Positions 34,291 through 43,002 of a stretch of DNA of 64,000 nucleotides are shown here, one piece after another. Positions within the stretch are counted from its first letter, which is position 1. Every line of letters starts with the position of its first letter. The notes below the pieces were generated by a model. That model made no database searches. It was given only the letters and a program-made list of their open reading frames with translations, and was not told the DNA's origin. A program made the position numbers and the translations under genes. The stretch is from Azospirillum sp. TSH64 (GTDB lineage Bacteria; Pseudomonadota; Alphaproteobacteria; Azospirillales; Azospirillaceae): the NCBI RefSeq assembly GCF_003116035.1, contig NZ_LGQW01000015.1, positions 3,895,408 to 3,959,407 of the forward strand, in the 5' to 3' direction.

Positions 34291-36279
34291 TCACACGTCG
34301 ATGTCGTCAGCCTTCACGAACTTGGCGTTGTCCTGGATGAACTTGAAGCGCAGCTCCGGACGCTTGCCCATCAGATCCTCGACCAGCGACCGCGTGCGCT
34401 CGCATTCCGGCTTTTCCTCCGGGTCGGCGGCGTTGGGCACGACCACGCGCAGCAGCGAACGCTTGGACGGGTCCATCGTCGTGTCGCGCAGCTGGGCCGG
34501 CATCATCTCGCCCAGGCCCTTGAACCGGCTGATGTCGGGCTTCTTGCCCTTGAACATCTTCGACAGCAGCTCGTCCTTGTGGGCGTCGTCGCGGGCATAG
34601 ACCTGCTTGTTGCCGTGGCTGAGACGGTAGAGCGGCGGCAGGGCAAGGTAGAGGTGGCCCTCCTGGATCAGCCCCGGCATCTCGCGGTAGAAGAAGGTCA
34701 TCAGCAGCGAGGCGATGTGGGCGCCGTCGACGTCGGCGTCCGTCATGATGATGACCCGCTCGTAGCGCAGCTTGTCGGTCGAAAAATCCTTGCCGATGCC
34801 GCAGCCGAGCGCCTGGGTCAGGTCGTTCAGCTCCTGGTTGGCCTTCATCTTGTCGACCGACGCGCTGGCGACGTTCAGGATCTTGCCGCGGAGCGGCAGG
34901 ATCGCCTGGGTCTCGCGCTGGCGGGCCTGCTTGGCGGAACCGCCGGCCGAATCGCCCTCCACCAGGAACAGCTCGGTGCCCTCGGGCGAGTTGCGCGAGC
35001 AGTCGGCCAGCTTGCCGGGCAGGCGCAGGCGGCGGGTCGCCGACTTGCGCGTCATCTCCTTGGACTGCTTGCGCCGCGCCCGCTCCTCGGCCTTTTCGAT
35101 CAGCCGTTCCAGCAGGCCGTTGGCGCTCTGCGGGTCGCCGGACAGCCAATGGTCGAAATGGTCCTTCACCGCGGTCTCGACGAGGCGCTGCGCCTCCGCC
35201 GTCACCAGCTTTTCCTTGGTCTGGCCCTGGAAATGCGGCTCGCGGATGAAGACGGACAGCAGGACGCAGGCGTCGCCCATCACGTCGTCGGCGGTGACCT
35301 GTCCGGCCCGCTTGTTATTGGTCAGCTCGCCATAGGCCTTCAGGCCGCGGGTCAGCGCGGTGCGCAGGCCGGCCTCGTGCGTGCCGCCCTGCGGGGTCGG
35401 CACGGTGTTGCAGTAGGTGTGCGAGAAGCCTTCGTCATCGTCGGGCCACGCCACCGCCCATTCCACCCGGCCCTGGCCGTTGGGGAAGTCGAGCGCTCCG
35501 GAGAAGGGCAAGCGCGTCAGCGTCTTGCGGTCCTTCAGCGCGGCGGTCAGGTAATCCTGAAGGCCGCCGGGGAAATGCAGCGTTTCCGAGGCCGGGGTGG
35601 TGGCGTCGACCGACAGCAGGGCCGGATCGCAGCTCCACCGGATCTCCACGCCGCGGTAGAGATAGGCCTTGGAGCGCGCCAGCCGGTACAGCCGGTGCGG
35701 TTCGAAATGAGCGGTCTCGCCGAAGATTTCCGGGTCGGCGTGGAAGCGGATGGTGGTGCCGCGCCGGTTGACGTTGCCGCGATGGGCCAGCGGCCCCTGC
35801 GGCAGGCCGCGGCTGTATTCCTGCACGTAGAGCTGCTTTTCGCGGGCGATCTCGACGGTCAGCCGGTCCGACAGAGCGTTGACCACCGACAGGCCGACGC
35901 CATGCAGGCCGCCTGAGGTCTGGTAGACCTTATTGGAGAATTTGCCGCCGGAGTGCAGCGTGGTCATGATGACCTCCAGCGCCGACTTGCCCGGATATTT
36001 CGGGTGGTCGTCGATGGGGATGCCACGCCCGTTGTCGCGCACCATCACCGTATAGTCGGCGGTCAGCTCCAGGTCGATTCGGCTGGCATGTCCGGCCACC
36101 GCCTCGTCCATGGCGTTGTCCAGGACCTCGGCCACCAGATGGTGCAGCGCGCGGTCGTCGGTGCCGCCGATATACATGCCCGGCCGGCGCCGGACAGGCT
36201 CCAGCCCCTCCAGAACCTCGATGTCCTGGGCGGAATAGCTGTCGGCCTTGGGGGCCGTGTTCTCGAAAAGATCGCTCAT
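34291..36279 (-). CDS. parE: DNA topoisomerase IV subunit B
   Basis: Protein of 662 residues. The GHKL ATPase domain shows GMYIGGTDDRALHHLVAEVL, VMVRDNGRGIPIDDHPKYPG and TSGGLHGVGLSVVNALSDRL. The Toprim domain has LFLVEGDSAGGSAKQAR and MTDADVDGAHIASLL. Length and motifs fit ParE; GyrB is usually longer. With ParC (not in the window) it decatenates daughter chromosomes. It is divergent from the thioesterase gene across 108 bp. Confidence 0.95.
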   Translation of the reverse strand: MSDLFENTAPKADSYSAQDIEVLEGLEPVRRRPGMYIGGTDDRALHHLVAEVLDNAMDEAVAGHASRIDLELTADYTVMVRDNGRGIPIDDHPKYPGKSALEVIMTTLHSGGKFSNKVYQTSGGLHGVGLSVVNALSDRLTVEIAREKQLYVQEYSRGLPQGPLAHRGNVNRRGTTIRFHADPEIFGETAHFEPHRLYRLARSKAYLYRGVEIRWSCDPALLSVDATTPASETLHFPGGLQDYLTAALKDRKTLTRLPFSGALDFPNGQGRVEWAVAWPDDDEGFSHTYCNTVPTPQGGTHEAGLRTALTRGLKAYGELTNNKRAGQVTADDVMGDACVLLSVFIREPHFQGQTKEKLVTAEAQRLVETAVKDHFDHWLSGDPQSANGLLERLIEKAEERARRKQSKEMTRKSATRRLRLPGKLADCSRNSPEGTELFLVEGDSAGGSAKQARQRETQAILPLRGKILNVASASVDKMKANQELNDLTQALGCGIGKDFSTDKLRYERVIIMTDADVDGAHIASLLMTFFYREMPGLIQEGHLYLALPPLYRLSHGNKQVYARDDAHKDELLSKMFKGKKPDISRFKGLGEMMPAQLRDTTMDPSKRSLLRVVVPNAADPEEKPECERTRSLVEDLMGKRPELRFKFIQDNAKFVKADDIDV

Positions 36280-36387
36280 GATGGGATGATAGGAATTTCG
36301 TCAGGGGTGCGCAAGCGCATCCTGGGCCGCTTATACTGCGTCGCCACATGGTTTTGTGGGCGAAATTTTTTTGACGCCGGAGGAAGC

Positions 36388-36783
36388 ATGAGCGCAGCGG
36401 ACGGATATGACTTCGACAACGGCCCTGCCCTGCGGGCCATCGCGATGCCGGCGGACACCAATCCGAACGGCGACATCTTCGGCGGATGGCTGCTGGCGCA
36501 GATGGATCTGGCCGGCGGGACGGTGGCGGTGCGGCGCAGCCATGGCCGCGTCGCCACCGTCGGGATCGAGGCGATGACCTTCCACAAGCCGGTCTTCGTC
36601 GGTGACGAGGTCAGCTGCTTCGCCCGGATCGAAAAGGTCGGCCGCACCTCGATCCGCATCCGCGTCGAAACCTGGGTGCGGCGCGAACGGTCCGGCTCCG
36701 ACCCGATCAAGGTGACGGAGGGCATGTTCACCTATGTCGCCATCGGCGAGGACCGCAAGCCGCGCGAAGTGCCGCCGGAGTAA
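36388..36783 (+). CDS. yciA: Acyl-CoA thioesterase, YciA type
   Basis: Single hot-dog domain of 131 residues that hydrolyses acyl-CoA. MPADTNPNGDIFGGWLLAQM is the YciA signature with the catalytic aspartate. GRVATVGIEAMTFHKPVFVG and IRIRVETWVRRER complete the fold. CGGAGGAAGC gives a strong ribosome site before ATG 36388; a longer frame from 35953 runs antisense through parE and is not real. Confidence 0.92.
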   Translation: MSAADGYDFDNGPALRAIAMPADTNPNGDIFGGWLLAQMDLAGGTVAVRRSHGRVATVGIEAMTFHKPVFVGDEVSCFARIEKVGRTSIRIRVETWVRRERSGSDPIKVTEGMFTYVAIGEDRKPREVPPE

Positions 36784-36789
36784 GCAGCC

Positions 36790-37224
36790 TCAGGCTGCCG
36801 GCGCCTTGACGAAATGCTGGTGGCCGTGGTCGCACTGGCCGCGGGCATGCTTGTCGTCGCAGCTTTCGGCGGAGGTCAGGCCGATCCAGGCGTGGAGAGT
36901 GGTCGGGTCGAAACCGGCCTCGCGGCGGTCGCCGACCTGGATCAGCGGACGGCGGATCAGGTCGCGGTCGGCCAGCATCGCCGCCAGCGCGGCGGGCTCG
37001 TCGAGGGCACCTGTCGTCACGGCGCCGGACTTCACCGCGGCGGCGCGGCGGTTGAACCAGGCATCGACCTCCTTGTCGCCGAAGAAGGCGCGCAGCTCGG
37101 CGGCGGTCAGGTCGGCGGTGGCGAGGTCGCGGTCCACCAGCGTGTGGCCGGCGGCGGCCAACTGCTGTTTCTGCCTGGCGTTCGCCGGGCAACCGGCCAG
37201 TCCGTAGAAAATCACTTCGGCCAT
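36790..37224 (-). CDS. ArsC/Spx-family protein, NifO-like
   Basis: Thioredoxin-fold protein of 144 residues of the ArsC/Spx/MgsR family. It starts MAEVIFYGLAGCPANARQKQ with one cysteine in the CXX site, and LRAFFGDKEVDAWFNRRAAA follows, as in proteins annotated nitrogenase-associated (NifO). IRRPLIQVGDRREAGFD is the family's RRP motif region. The C-terminus has a metal-binding-like CDDKHARGQCDHGHQH. The ATG at 37224 begins the fold. NifO-type function is inference from sequence pattern; no nif gene is nearby. Confidence 0.8.
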   Translation of the reverse strand: MAEVIFYGLAGCPANARQKQQLAAAGHTLVDRDLATADLTAAELRAFFGDKEVDAWFNRRAAAVKSGAVTTGALDEPAALAAMLADRDLIRRPLIQVGDRREAGFDPTTLHAWIGLTSAESCDDKHARGQCDHGHQHFVKAPAA

Positions 37225-37308
37225 GGGACACTCCGCTGCTGGATGGGCGGTCCTGATCCGGGGAGCAATCAGGACCGATTTCGTCCAGTCTAACGGCGGC
37301 GCAGCATG

Positions 37309-37345
37309 AAAAAGGGCGCGACAGAATGCCGCGCCCACATTTTTT
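37309..37345. terminator. Bidirectional terminator between the ABC importer operon and the NifO-like gene
   Basis: A 7-bp GC stem (37314-37320 with 37330-37336, gggcgcg/cgcgccc) flanked by A5 (37309-37313) and T6 (37340-37345). On the minus strand it ends the ABC operon 40 nt after the binding-protein stop. Confidence 0.82.
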
Positions 37346-37375
37346 CTATGGGTATTCCGGAGCGAGCCTGGCGAC

Positions 37376-38404
37376 TCACTTCTGGAGGCGCTTCAGTGCA
37401 TCCTCCACATACTGGTTGGTGTAGGTCTTGGACAGGTCGATGCTGGCGGACGCAACCGCCGGGTCGAAGGCCTTCAGCACCTTCAGGGCCGCGTCGGCAC
37501 CCTCCTGGGTGAAGCGGCCGTCCGGCGAATAGGTCGGCTTGGAATGCTCGAAGGCCTGTGCGTAGAGCGACTTGTTGCCCAGGAAATATTCCTCCGGCAG
37601 CACCTTCAGCACGTCGTCGGTGCTGGCCTTGTTCAGCCACAGCATGGTGCGAACGAAGACGTCGGCCAGCGCCTGGGTGGTCTTCGGGTTCTCCTTGATG
37701 AAGTCCGGCTTCATGTAGAGCACGGCGGCGGGATAGGGGCCGCCATAGACGTCCATCGTGCCCTTCTCGGTCCGGGTGTCGGCCAGGATGGTGATGTCGC
37801 CGTCAGCCTGGGCCTGGCTGATCACCGGGTCGAGATTGACGATGGCGTCGATCTCGCCGCGCTTGATCGCCGCGATGGCGCTGGGGCCGCCGCCGACGCC
37901 GATGACAGAGGCATCCTCAGGCTTCAAGCCGAGCGAAGTCAGCACATGGTTCAGCATGAAGTTGGTCGAGGAGCCGGGGGCGGTGACGCCGACCTTCTTG
38001 CCCTTCAGGTCCTGCACCGACTTGACGGTGCCGGACTTGTTGACCGACGCCAGGACGATGCCGGGATAGCGGCCGAGCTGCGTCACCGCGACGATGGGCT
38101 GGCCCTTGGCCTGCATCTGGATGGTGTGGTCGTAGGCGCCGGTCACGACATCGGCGGAGCCGCCGACGAGGGCCTGGAGGCTCTTGGCCCCGCCGCCGAA
38201 GTCGCTGACCTCAACGTTAAGCCCGGCGTCCTTGAAATATCCCAGCCGCTCGGCCAGCGTCAGCGGGAGGTAATAAAGCAGCGGCTTGCCGCCGACGGCG
38301 ATCTTGATGTCGGTCTTTTCGAGTTTCTGCTGGGCTGCGGCCAGCCCGGCCGTCCCAAGAGTGAGAGCGACCGCGGCGGCCGCGATCAGCGATTTGAGTT
38401 TCAT
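37376..38404 (-). CDS. ABC transporter periplasmic substrate-binding protein (NitT/TauT/SsuA type)
   Basis: Protein of 342 residues. It has a Sec signal peptide at residues 1-24 (LIAAAAVALTLGTAGLAAAQ). The NMT1/SsuA-like binding fold shows LPLTLAERLGYFKDAGLNVE, FGGGAKSLQALVGGSADVV, and LKGKKVGVTAPGSSTNFML. Substrates in the family include sulfonates, taurine, nitrate and thiamine precursors; the sequence alone does not decide. It is the last gene of a three-gene importer operon (ATPase, permease, binding protein). Confidence 0.92.
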   Translation of the reverse strand: MKLKSLIAAAAVALTLGTAGLAAAQQKLEKTDIKIAVGGKPLLYYLPLTLAERLGYFKDAGLNVEVSDFGGGAKSLQALVGGSADVVTGAYDHTIQMQAKGQPIVAVTQLGRYPGIVLASVNKSGTVKSVQDLKGKKVGVTAPGSSTNFMLNHVLTSLGLKPEDASVIGVGGGPSAIAAIKRGEIDAIVNLDPVISQAQADGDITILADTRTEKGTMDVYGGPYPAAVLYMKPDFIKENPKTTQALADVFVRTMLWLNKASTDDVLKVLPEEYFLGNKSLYAQAFEHSKPTYSPDGRFTQEGADAALKVLKAFDPAVASASIDLSKTYTNQYVEDALKRLQK

Positions 38405-38425
38405 GGGTTTCCTCCCTTTTGAATT

Positions 38426-39226
38426 TCAATGCTGCCCGGCGCCGGTGTCCTGCGGGCGCCAGTGCAAAAGCCGCTTCTCGATCATGGTGACGGCGGCATC
38501 GATCAGGACGACGAAGATCGTCAGCACCAGCATGCCGGAGAAGACGCCGACCGTGTCGAACACGCCTTCCGCCTGATGGATGCGGTAGCCGAGTCCGGCG
38601 GCGGAGCCCAGATACTCGCCCACCACCGCGCCGACCATGGCGAAGCCGACGGCGGTGTGCAGCGAGGAGAAGACCCAGGACAGGGCCGAGGGCAGATAGA
38701 CGTGGCGGAACAGGTCGCGGGAGCTGGCGCCCAGCATGCGGGCATTGGCCAGCACCACCGGGCTGACCTCCTTCACGCCCTGGTAGACGTTGAAGAAGAC
38801 GATGAAGAAGACCAGCGTCACCCCCAGCGCCACCTTCGACCAGATGCCTAGCCCGAGCCACAGCGCGAAGATCGGCGCCAGCACCACGCGGGGCAGCGCG
38901 TTGACCGCCTTGATGTAGGGGTCGAAGACGACGGAGACCAACGGCGCGCGGGCGAACCAGAAGCCGAAGGCGATGCCGGCCACCGTGCCGATGACGAAGG
39001 CCAGCGCGGTCTCCAGCAGCGTGATGCCGAGATGGTACCAGATGACGCCCGACGCGAAGTCGGCCCAGGTGCGGGCCAGCACCGCCCCCGGCGTGCCGAA
39101 GAAGAAGGGGCTGAGGATCTTGGTGTCTGTCAGGACATGCCAGATCAGGAAGAAAGCGATCAGGACAGCCAGCTGCAGCAACAGGATGACCGGACGGCTG
39201 GGCAGGCGTTTGGCGTGGGATCTCAT
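38426..39226 (-). CDS. ABC transporter permease (NitT/TauT/SsuC type)
   Basis: Inner-membrane permease of 266 residues with about six hydrophobic segments, beginning LLLQLAVLIAFFLIWHVL. The ATPase-contact (EAA) loop is NARMLGASSRDLFRHVYLPS. It passes the ligand delivered by the neighbouring binding protein. It lies 7 nt after the ATPase gene and 21 nt before the binding-protein gene. Confidence 0.92.
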   Translation of the reverse strand: MRSHAKRLPSRPVILLLQLAVLIAFFLIWHVLTDTKILSPFFFGTPGAVLARTWADFASGVIWYHLGITLLETALAFVIGTVAGIAFGFWFARAPLVSVVFDPYIKAVNALPRVVLAPIFALWLGLGIWSKVALGVTLVFFIVFFNVYQGVKEVSPVVLANARMLGASSRDLFRHVYLPSALSWVFSSLHTAVGFAMVGAVVGEYLGSAAGLGYRIHQAEGVFDTVGVFSGMLVLTIFVVLIDAAVTMIEKRLLHWRPQDTGAGQH

Positions 39227-39233
39227 GATGTCG

Positions 39234-40058
39234 TCACCGCAGCTTGGTCTGGGCGTAGCCCTTCAGCACCTCGTCGCGCAGTTGCGCCCAGATCTCCTGG
39301 TGCAGAGCGAGGAACTGCGGGGTCATGCGGATTTCCGCCACGTCGCGCGGCCGGTCGAGGCCGATGCGGTATTCGCCGATCAGCCGCGATCCCGGCCCGG
39401 CAGACAGCACCAGCACCCGGTCGGACATGGCAATGGCCTCCTCCAGGTCGTGGGTGATGAAGACCACCGACTTGCGGTCGGCCGCCCAAAGGTCGAGCAG
39501 CTCGTTCTCCATCATCTGGCGGGTCTGGACGTCGAGCGCCGAGAAGGGCTCGTCCATCAGGATGATCTTCGGATCGACGATCAGCGTCTGGGCCAGCGCC
39601 ACGCGCTTGCGCATGCCGCCGGAAAGCTGGTGCGGAAAGCGGTTGCCGAACCCTTCCAGCCCGACGCGCGACAGCCAGGGCAGCGCGCGCTCCCGCGCCT
39701 CCGCCTTCGACACGCCGCGGAACTCCAGCCCGGCGGCGACATTGTCGAGCGCCGACTTCCAGGGCATCAGCGCCTCGGCCTGGAACATGTAGCCGGCCTT
39801 GGGATTGATGCCGGTCACCGGCTGCCCGAAGGAGAGCGCGCGGCCCTCGCTGGGCTTCAGCAGGCCGGCGGCGACGTTGAGCATCGTCGATTTGCCGCTG
39901 CCGGTCGGGCCGACGATCGACACGAACTCCCCGTCGGCGACGGTGAAGCTGGCGCCCTGGACGGCGGTGTAGGAACGTCCCCGGCCGTCGGGTGAGGGAA
40001 AGGTGCAGGTCACGCCTTCCAGCTGGAGGGCGGGCGCCGCGGCGGCGGCCTCGGCCAT
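39234..40058 (-). CDS. ABC transporter ATP-binding protein (NitT/TauT/SsuB type)
   Basis: Cytoplasmic ATPase of 274 residues that drives the importer. Walker A is VGPTGSGKSTMLN, the Q-loop YMFQAEALMPWK, the signature HQLSGGMRKRVALAQ, Walker B IILMDEPFSALD, and the H-loop FITHDLEEA. ATG 40058 is chosen over an ATG at 40184 because the domain begins soon after and the longer leader has no homology. It is the first gene of the operon. Confidence 0.93.
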   Translation of the reverse strand: MAEAAAAAPALQLEGVTCTFPSPDGRGRSYTAVQGASFTVADGEFVSIVGPTGSGKSTMLNVAAGLLKPSEGRALSFGQPVTGINPKAGYMFQAEALMPWKSALDNVAAGLEFRGVSKAEARERALPWLSRVGLEGFGNRFPHQLSGGMRKRVALAQTLIVDPKIILMDEPFSALDVQTRQMMENELLDLWAADRKSVVFITHDLEEAIAMSDRVLVLSAGPGSRLIGEYRIGLDRPRDVAEIRMTPQFLALHQEIWAQLRDEVLKGYAQTKLR

Positions 40059-40297
40059 GTCGGTGTGGTCCTTATCGTTCGGGCGGTATGCTTTGGTTGG
40101 AGGACCATACTGTCCGAAGAGAAGCCTATCGGCAACCGCTTGAGATCTCCGTAGAATCCGAAAGGAGCCATTCCGGAAATGCACCGCTTACGGTGTCAAA
40201 GAAGAGACGCGGGGCCTTATCGGTTGCCGCCATGCCCTGCCCTCCAGCATCAATGGCATAGATCGAAAGCCAGTCCTTTTCCCTTTGCGGAGCCGAC
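40059..40297. promoter_or_regulatory. Divergent control region between the ABC importer and the FtsH-like gene
   Basis: 239 bp without a gene. It holds two inverted repeats: gtatg (40086-40090) with catac (40106-40110), and cggcaaccg (40130-40138) with cggttgccg (40221-40229), 82 bp apart. Either could be a regulator site for the importer; I identify no regulator gene beside it. Confidence 0.35.
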
Positions 40298-42079
40298 ATG
40301 CCCACGCTGCCGAAACGCCCGTTGATCGCACTTGCTGTCCTGGCCGCCCTGCTTGCCGTGTGGCTCGGCTTCGCCGCCTGGTACGATCACCACCAGCGGG
40401 CGGATGAACGGCCGGCCACCTACAGCGCGCTGATCGAACAGGCCGGGCGCGGCGAACTCGGCTCGATCACCTTCGCCAACGGCACCGGCCATGCGGTCGG
40501 TACGGACGGCAGCCGCTACCGTGTCGTCATGCCGGTGACCGACGATCTGCTGAAGGAGATGCGGGCCCACAAGGTCGCCATCGCCTTCGACGAGGGTCCC
40601 GGCGGGCTGATGGCGCAGACGGTGGGCGTGCTGGACCGTGCCGCTCCCTTCGTGGTGGTGGCGCTGCTGATCGGCGGGCTGCTGATGAGCGGCGGGCAGT
40701 TCTTCGGCATGGGCCGCGCCACCCGCGTGCGGCCGGAGGACACCAAGACCGTCTTCGCCGACGTGGCCGGCGTGGACGAGGCCAAGGAGGAGCTGCGCGA
40801 GACGGTACAGTTCCTGAAGGACCCGCGCCGCTTCGCCATGGCCGGTGCGCGCGTGCCGAAGGGCATCCTGCTGGTCGGCCCGCCCGGTACCGGCAAGACC
40901 ATGCTGGCCAAGGCGGCGGCTGGCGAGGCCGGCGTCCCCTTCTTCGCCGCGTCGGGATCGGATTTCGTCGAGATGTTCGTCGGGCTGGGTGCCGCCCGCG
41001 TGCGCAGCCTGTTCAAGACCGCCCGTGCCAACGCCCCCTGCATCCTGTTCATCGACGAGATCGACGCGCTGGCCGGCAAGCGCGGCGAATCGACCAGCCA
41101 TTCCGAGCGCGAGCAGACGCTGAACCAGCTGCTGGTCGAGATGGACGGCATCGTCGAGGGTGGCGAGGTGGTGGTGATCGCCGCCACCAACCGGTCGGAG
41201 ATGCTGGACCCCGCCGTGCTGCGCCCCGGCCGCTTCGACCGCCACATCCATGTCAGCCTGCCCGACGTCGCCGGTCGCGAGGCCATCCTCGGCGTTCATG
41301 CCGGGCGCCTGACGCTGGCCCCCGACGTCTGCGCCCGCACGGTGGCGCGCGGCACGCCGGGCTTCTCCGGTGCGGAGTTGGCCAACCTGACCAACGAGGC
41401 GGCGCTGTCGGCGGCGCGCCAGGGCCGCGTCATCGTCACCATGGCCGATTACGAGGCCGCCAAGGACCGCGTGCTGATGGGCACCGAGCGCCGCAGCCTC
41501 GCCCTGACGGCGCACGAGCGGCGGCTGATCGCGGTGCATGAGGCCGGCCACGCGCTGGTGTCGCTGCGCTGCCCGCAGGCCGACCCGATCCACAAGGCCA
41601 CCATCATCCCGCGCGGCGGCGCGCTGGGCATGGTGGTGCGTCTGCCGGAGGGCGACCGCGTCTCGGTCTCGCGCGCCAAGCTGATGGCCGACATCGCCGT
41701 CGCCATGGCCGGCCGCGCGGCGGAAGAGATCGCTTTCGGCGCCGATCAGGTCACCACCGGGGCCGAGGCCGACTTCCGTGCCGCCACCGACCTGGCGCGG
41801 CGGATGGTCACCGCCTGGGGAATGAGCGAGGAGATCGGCTTCGTCGCCCATGCGGCGGCGGAGCCCGGAGCCCGGTCCGAACGGACGGCATGGCGCATCG
41901 ATGAGGAGGTCCGGCGCATCACCGACGAAGGCATGGACCATGCCCGCCGCCTGCTACGCACCGACCGCTCCGCCCTGGACGGCATCGCCCAGGCCCTGCT
42001 GGAGCGCGAGACCCTGACCGGCGGCGAGATCGCCGCGCTGGCCGACGCCCAGACGGAAAGGGCCACCGAGGCGGCTTAA
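40298..42079 (+). CDS. FtsH-like ATP-dependent zinc metalloprotease
   Basis: Membrane AAA protease of 593 residues. TM1 is near residues 9-29, a small periplasmic part follows, and TM2 is near residues 112-132. The AAA domain has GPPGTGKTMLAKAAA, Walker B CILFIDEIDALAG and the arginine-finger region LDPAVLRPGRFDRHI. The peptidase has the zinc motif AVHEAGHAL. The C-terminus ends soon after the protease domain (TEAA), shorter than I expect for the main FtsH. It is probably a second paralogue; a single-gene unit. Confidence 0.9.
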   Translation: MPTLPKRPLIALAVLAALLAVWLGFAAWYDHHQRADERPATYSALIEQAGRGELGSITFANGTGHAVGTDGSRYRVVMPVTDDLLKEMRAHKVAIAFDEGPGGLMAQTVGVLDRAAPFVVVALLIGGLLMSGGQFFGMGRATRVRPEDTKTVFADVAGVDEAKEELRETVQFLKDPRRFAMAGARVPKGILLVGPPGTGKTMLAKAAAGEAGVPFFAASGSDFVEMFVGLGAARVRSLFKTARANAPCILFIDEIDALAGKRGESTSHSEREQTLNQLLVEMDGIVEGGEVVVIAATNRSEMLDPAVLRPGRFDRHIHVSLPDVAGREAILGVHAGRLTLAPDVCARTVARGTPGFSGAELANLTNEAALSAARQGRVIVTMADYEAAKDRVLMGTERRSLALTAHERRLIAVHEAGHALVSLRCPQADPIHKATIIPRGGALGMVVRLPEGDRVSVSRAKLMADIAVAMAGRAAEEIAFGADQVTTGAEADFRAATDLARRMVTAWGMSEEIGFVAHAAAEPGARSERTAWRIDEEVRRITDEGMDHARRLLRTDRSALDGIAQALLERETLTGGEIAALADAQTERATEAA

Positions 42080-42146
42080 GACCCCGAGAGAAAGTTACCG
42101 AGCCGGAACGAATATCTGCCCGGACTTGATAAGGAAATGTCCCGCA

Positions 42147-42176
42147 TTGCGGGGTGAGTGCATACCGGGGTAGACT
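42147..42176 (+). promoter_or_regulatory. Candidate promoter of the binding protein-SiaA-like operon
   Basis: TTGCGG at 42147-42152, an 18-bp spacer, TAGACT at 42171-42176, about 38 nt before the ATG at 42214. The -35 box overlaps a small hairpin (cccgc/gcggg). Matches are only fair. Confidence 0.35.
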
Positions 42177-42213
42177 AGCCCTGTTCTGTTCGAGGTAGCA
42201 CGAGAGGGGCGCA

Positions 42214-43002
42214 ATGTCGGGGCCGATATCCCGCCGGACGGTTCTTGGAACCGCCTTGCCCTTTCTCTGCAGCTTTCCGCTCCTCGGGTTTCGGCCGGCC
42301 CCGGCACACGCGGCGGCCACGGTCGTCCAGGTCGGCGCCTATGAGTTCCCGCCCTATGTCGACGAAACCGGCGGCGGCATCACCCGCGACTTTCTGGAAC
42401 TGCTGAACGGCGCGCAGGGTGAATTCCGGTTCGAGACGGTCAGGACCGCCCCGCAGCGCCGTTACGAGGATCTGGAACAGGGGCGGTTCGACATGATCGC
42501 CTTCGAGTGCCGCAATTGGGGCTGGCAGGACCGTCCGGTCGACGCCACCCGCCCCTTTCTGCGCGACGCGGAGGTGTTCATCGCCAGGGCGGCGCCGGGG
42601 ATCGACCAGCATTATTTCGACGATCTGAACGGGAAGACGATTCTCGGACGGCTCGGCTATCACTATGCCTTCGCCGACTTCGATGCCGACCCCAAGCGGC
42701 TGGAGCAGCGCTATCGCACCCGCGTCACGGTGACGCATGAGGGCAATGTCCGCAGCGTCGTCGCCGGGCGGGCCGACCTGGCCATCGTCACCCGATCCTT
42801 CCTGACCCGTTTCCTGCAGCGCGAACCGGATCTGGCCCGGCAGATCCTGGTCTCCGACCGCACCGATCAGATTTACGAGCACACCATCCTGATCCGGCAC
42901 GGCGCGGCGCTCACCACCGGCTGGCTCAATGGGCTGCTCGACCGTCTGGAGGCGGACGGGCGCCTGGAAACCCTCTGGCGGCGCAGCGGAATCCTGTCTT
43001 GA
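42214..43002 (+). CDS. Periplasmic solute-binding protein, family 3, with Tat-like signal
   Basis: Protein of 262 residues. The N-terminus has twin arginines (SRRTVLGTALPFL) and ends in PAHAA, so Tat export is likely. The mature part looks like a family-3 binding protein: VGAYEFPPYVDETGGGITRD, RRYEDLEQGRFDMIAFECRN, VVAGRADLAIVTRSFLTRF. No permease or ATPase gene is beside it. Its stop overlaps the TTG start of the SiaA-like phosphatase, so the two are coupled. It likely senses a ligand and signals through the phosphatase. Confidence 0.85.
   Translation: MSGPISRRTVLGTALPFLCSFPLLGFRPAPAHAAATVVQVGAYEFPPYVDETGGGITRDFLELLNGAQGEFRFETVRTAPQRRYEDLEQGRFDMIAFECRNWGWQDRPVDATRPFLRDAEVFIARAAPGIDQHYFDDLNGKTILGRLGYHYAFADFDADPKRLEQRYRTRVTVTHEGNVRSVVAGRADLAIVTRSFLTRFLQREPDLARQILVSDRTDQIYEHTILIRHGAALTTGWLNGLLDRLEADGRLETLWRRSGILS

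Noticed and set aside
37376..40058. Assigning the ABC importer to sulfonate, nitrate or thiamine precursor
   Set aside because: The binding protein belongs to a family with many ligands and no neighbouring catabolic gene decides between them.
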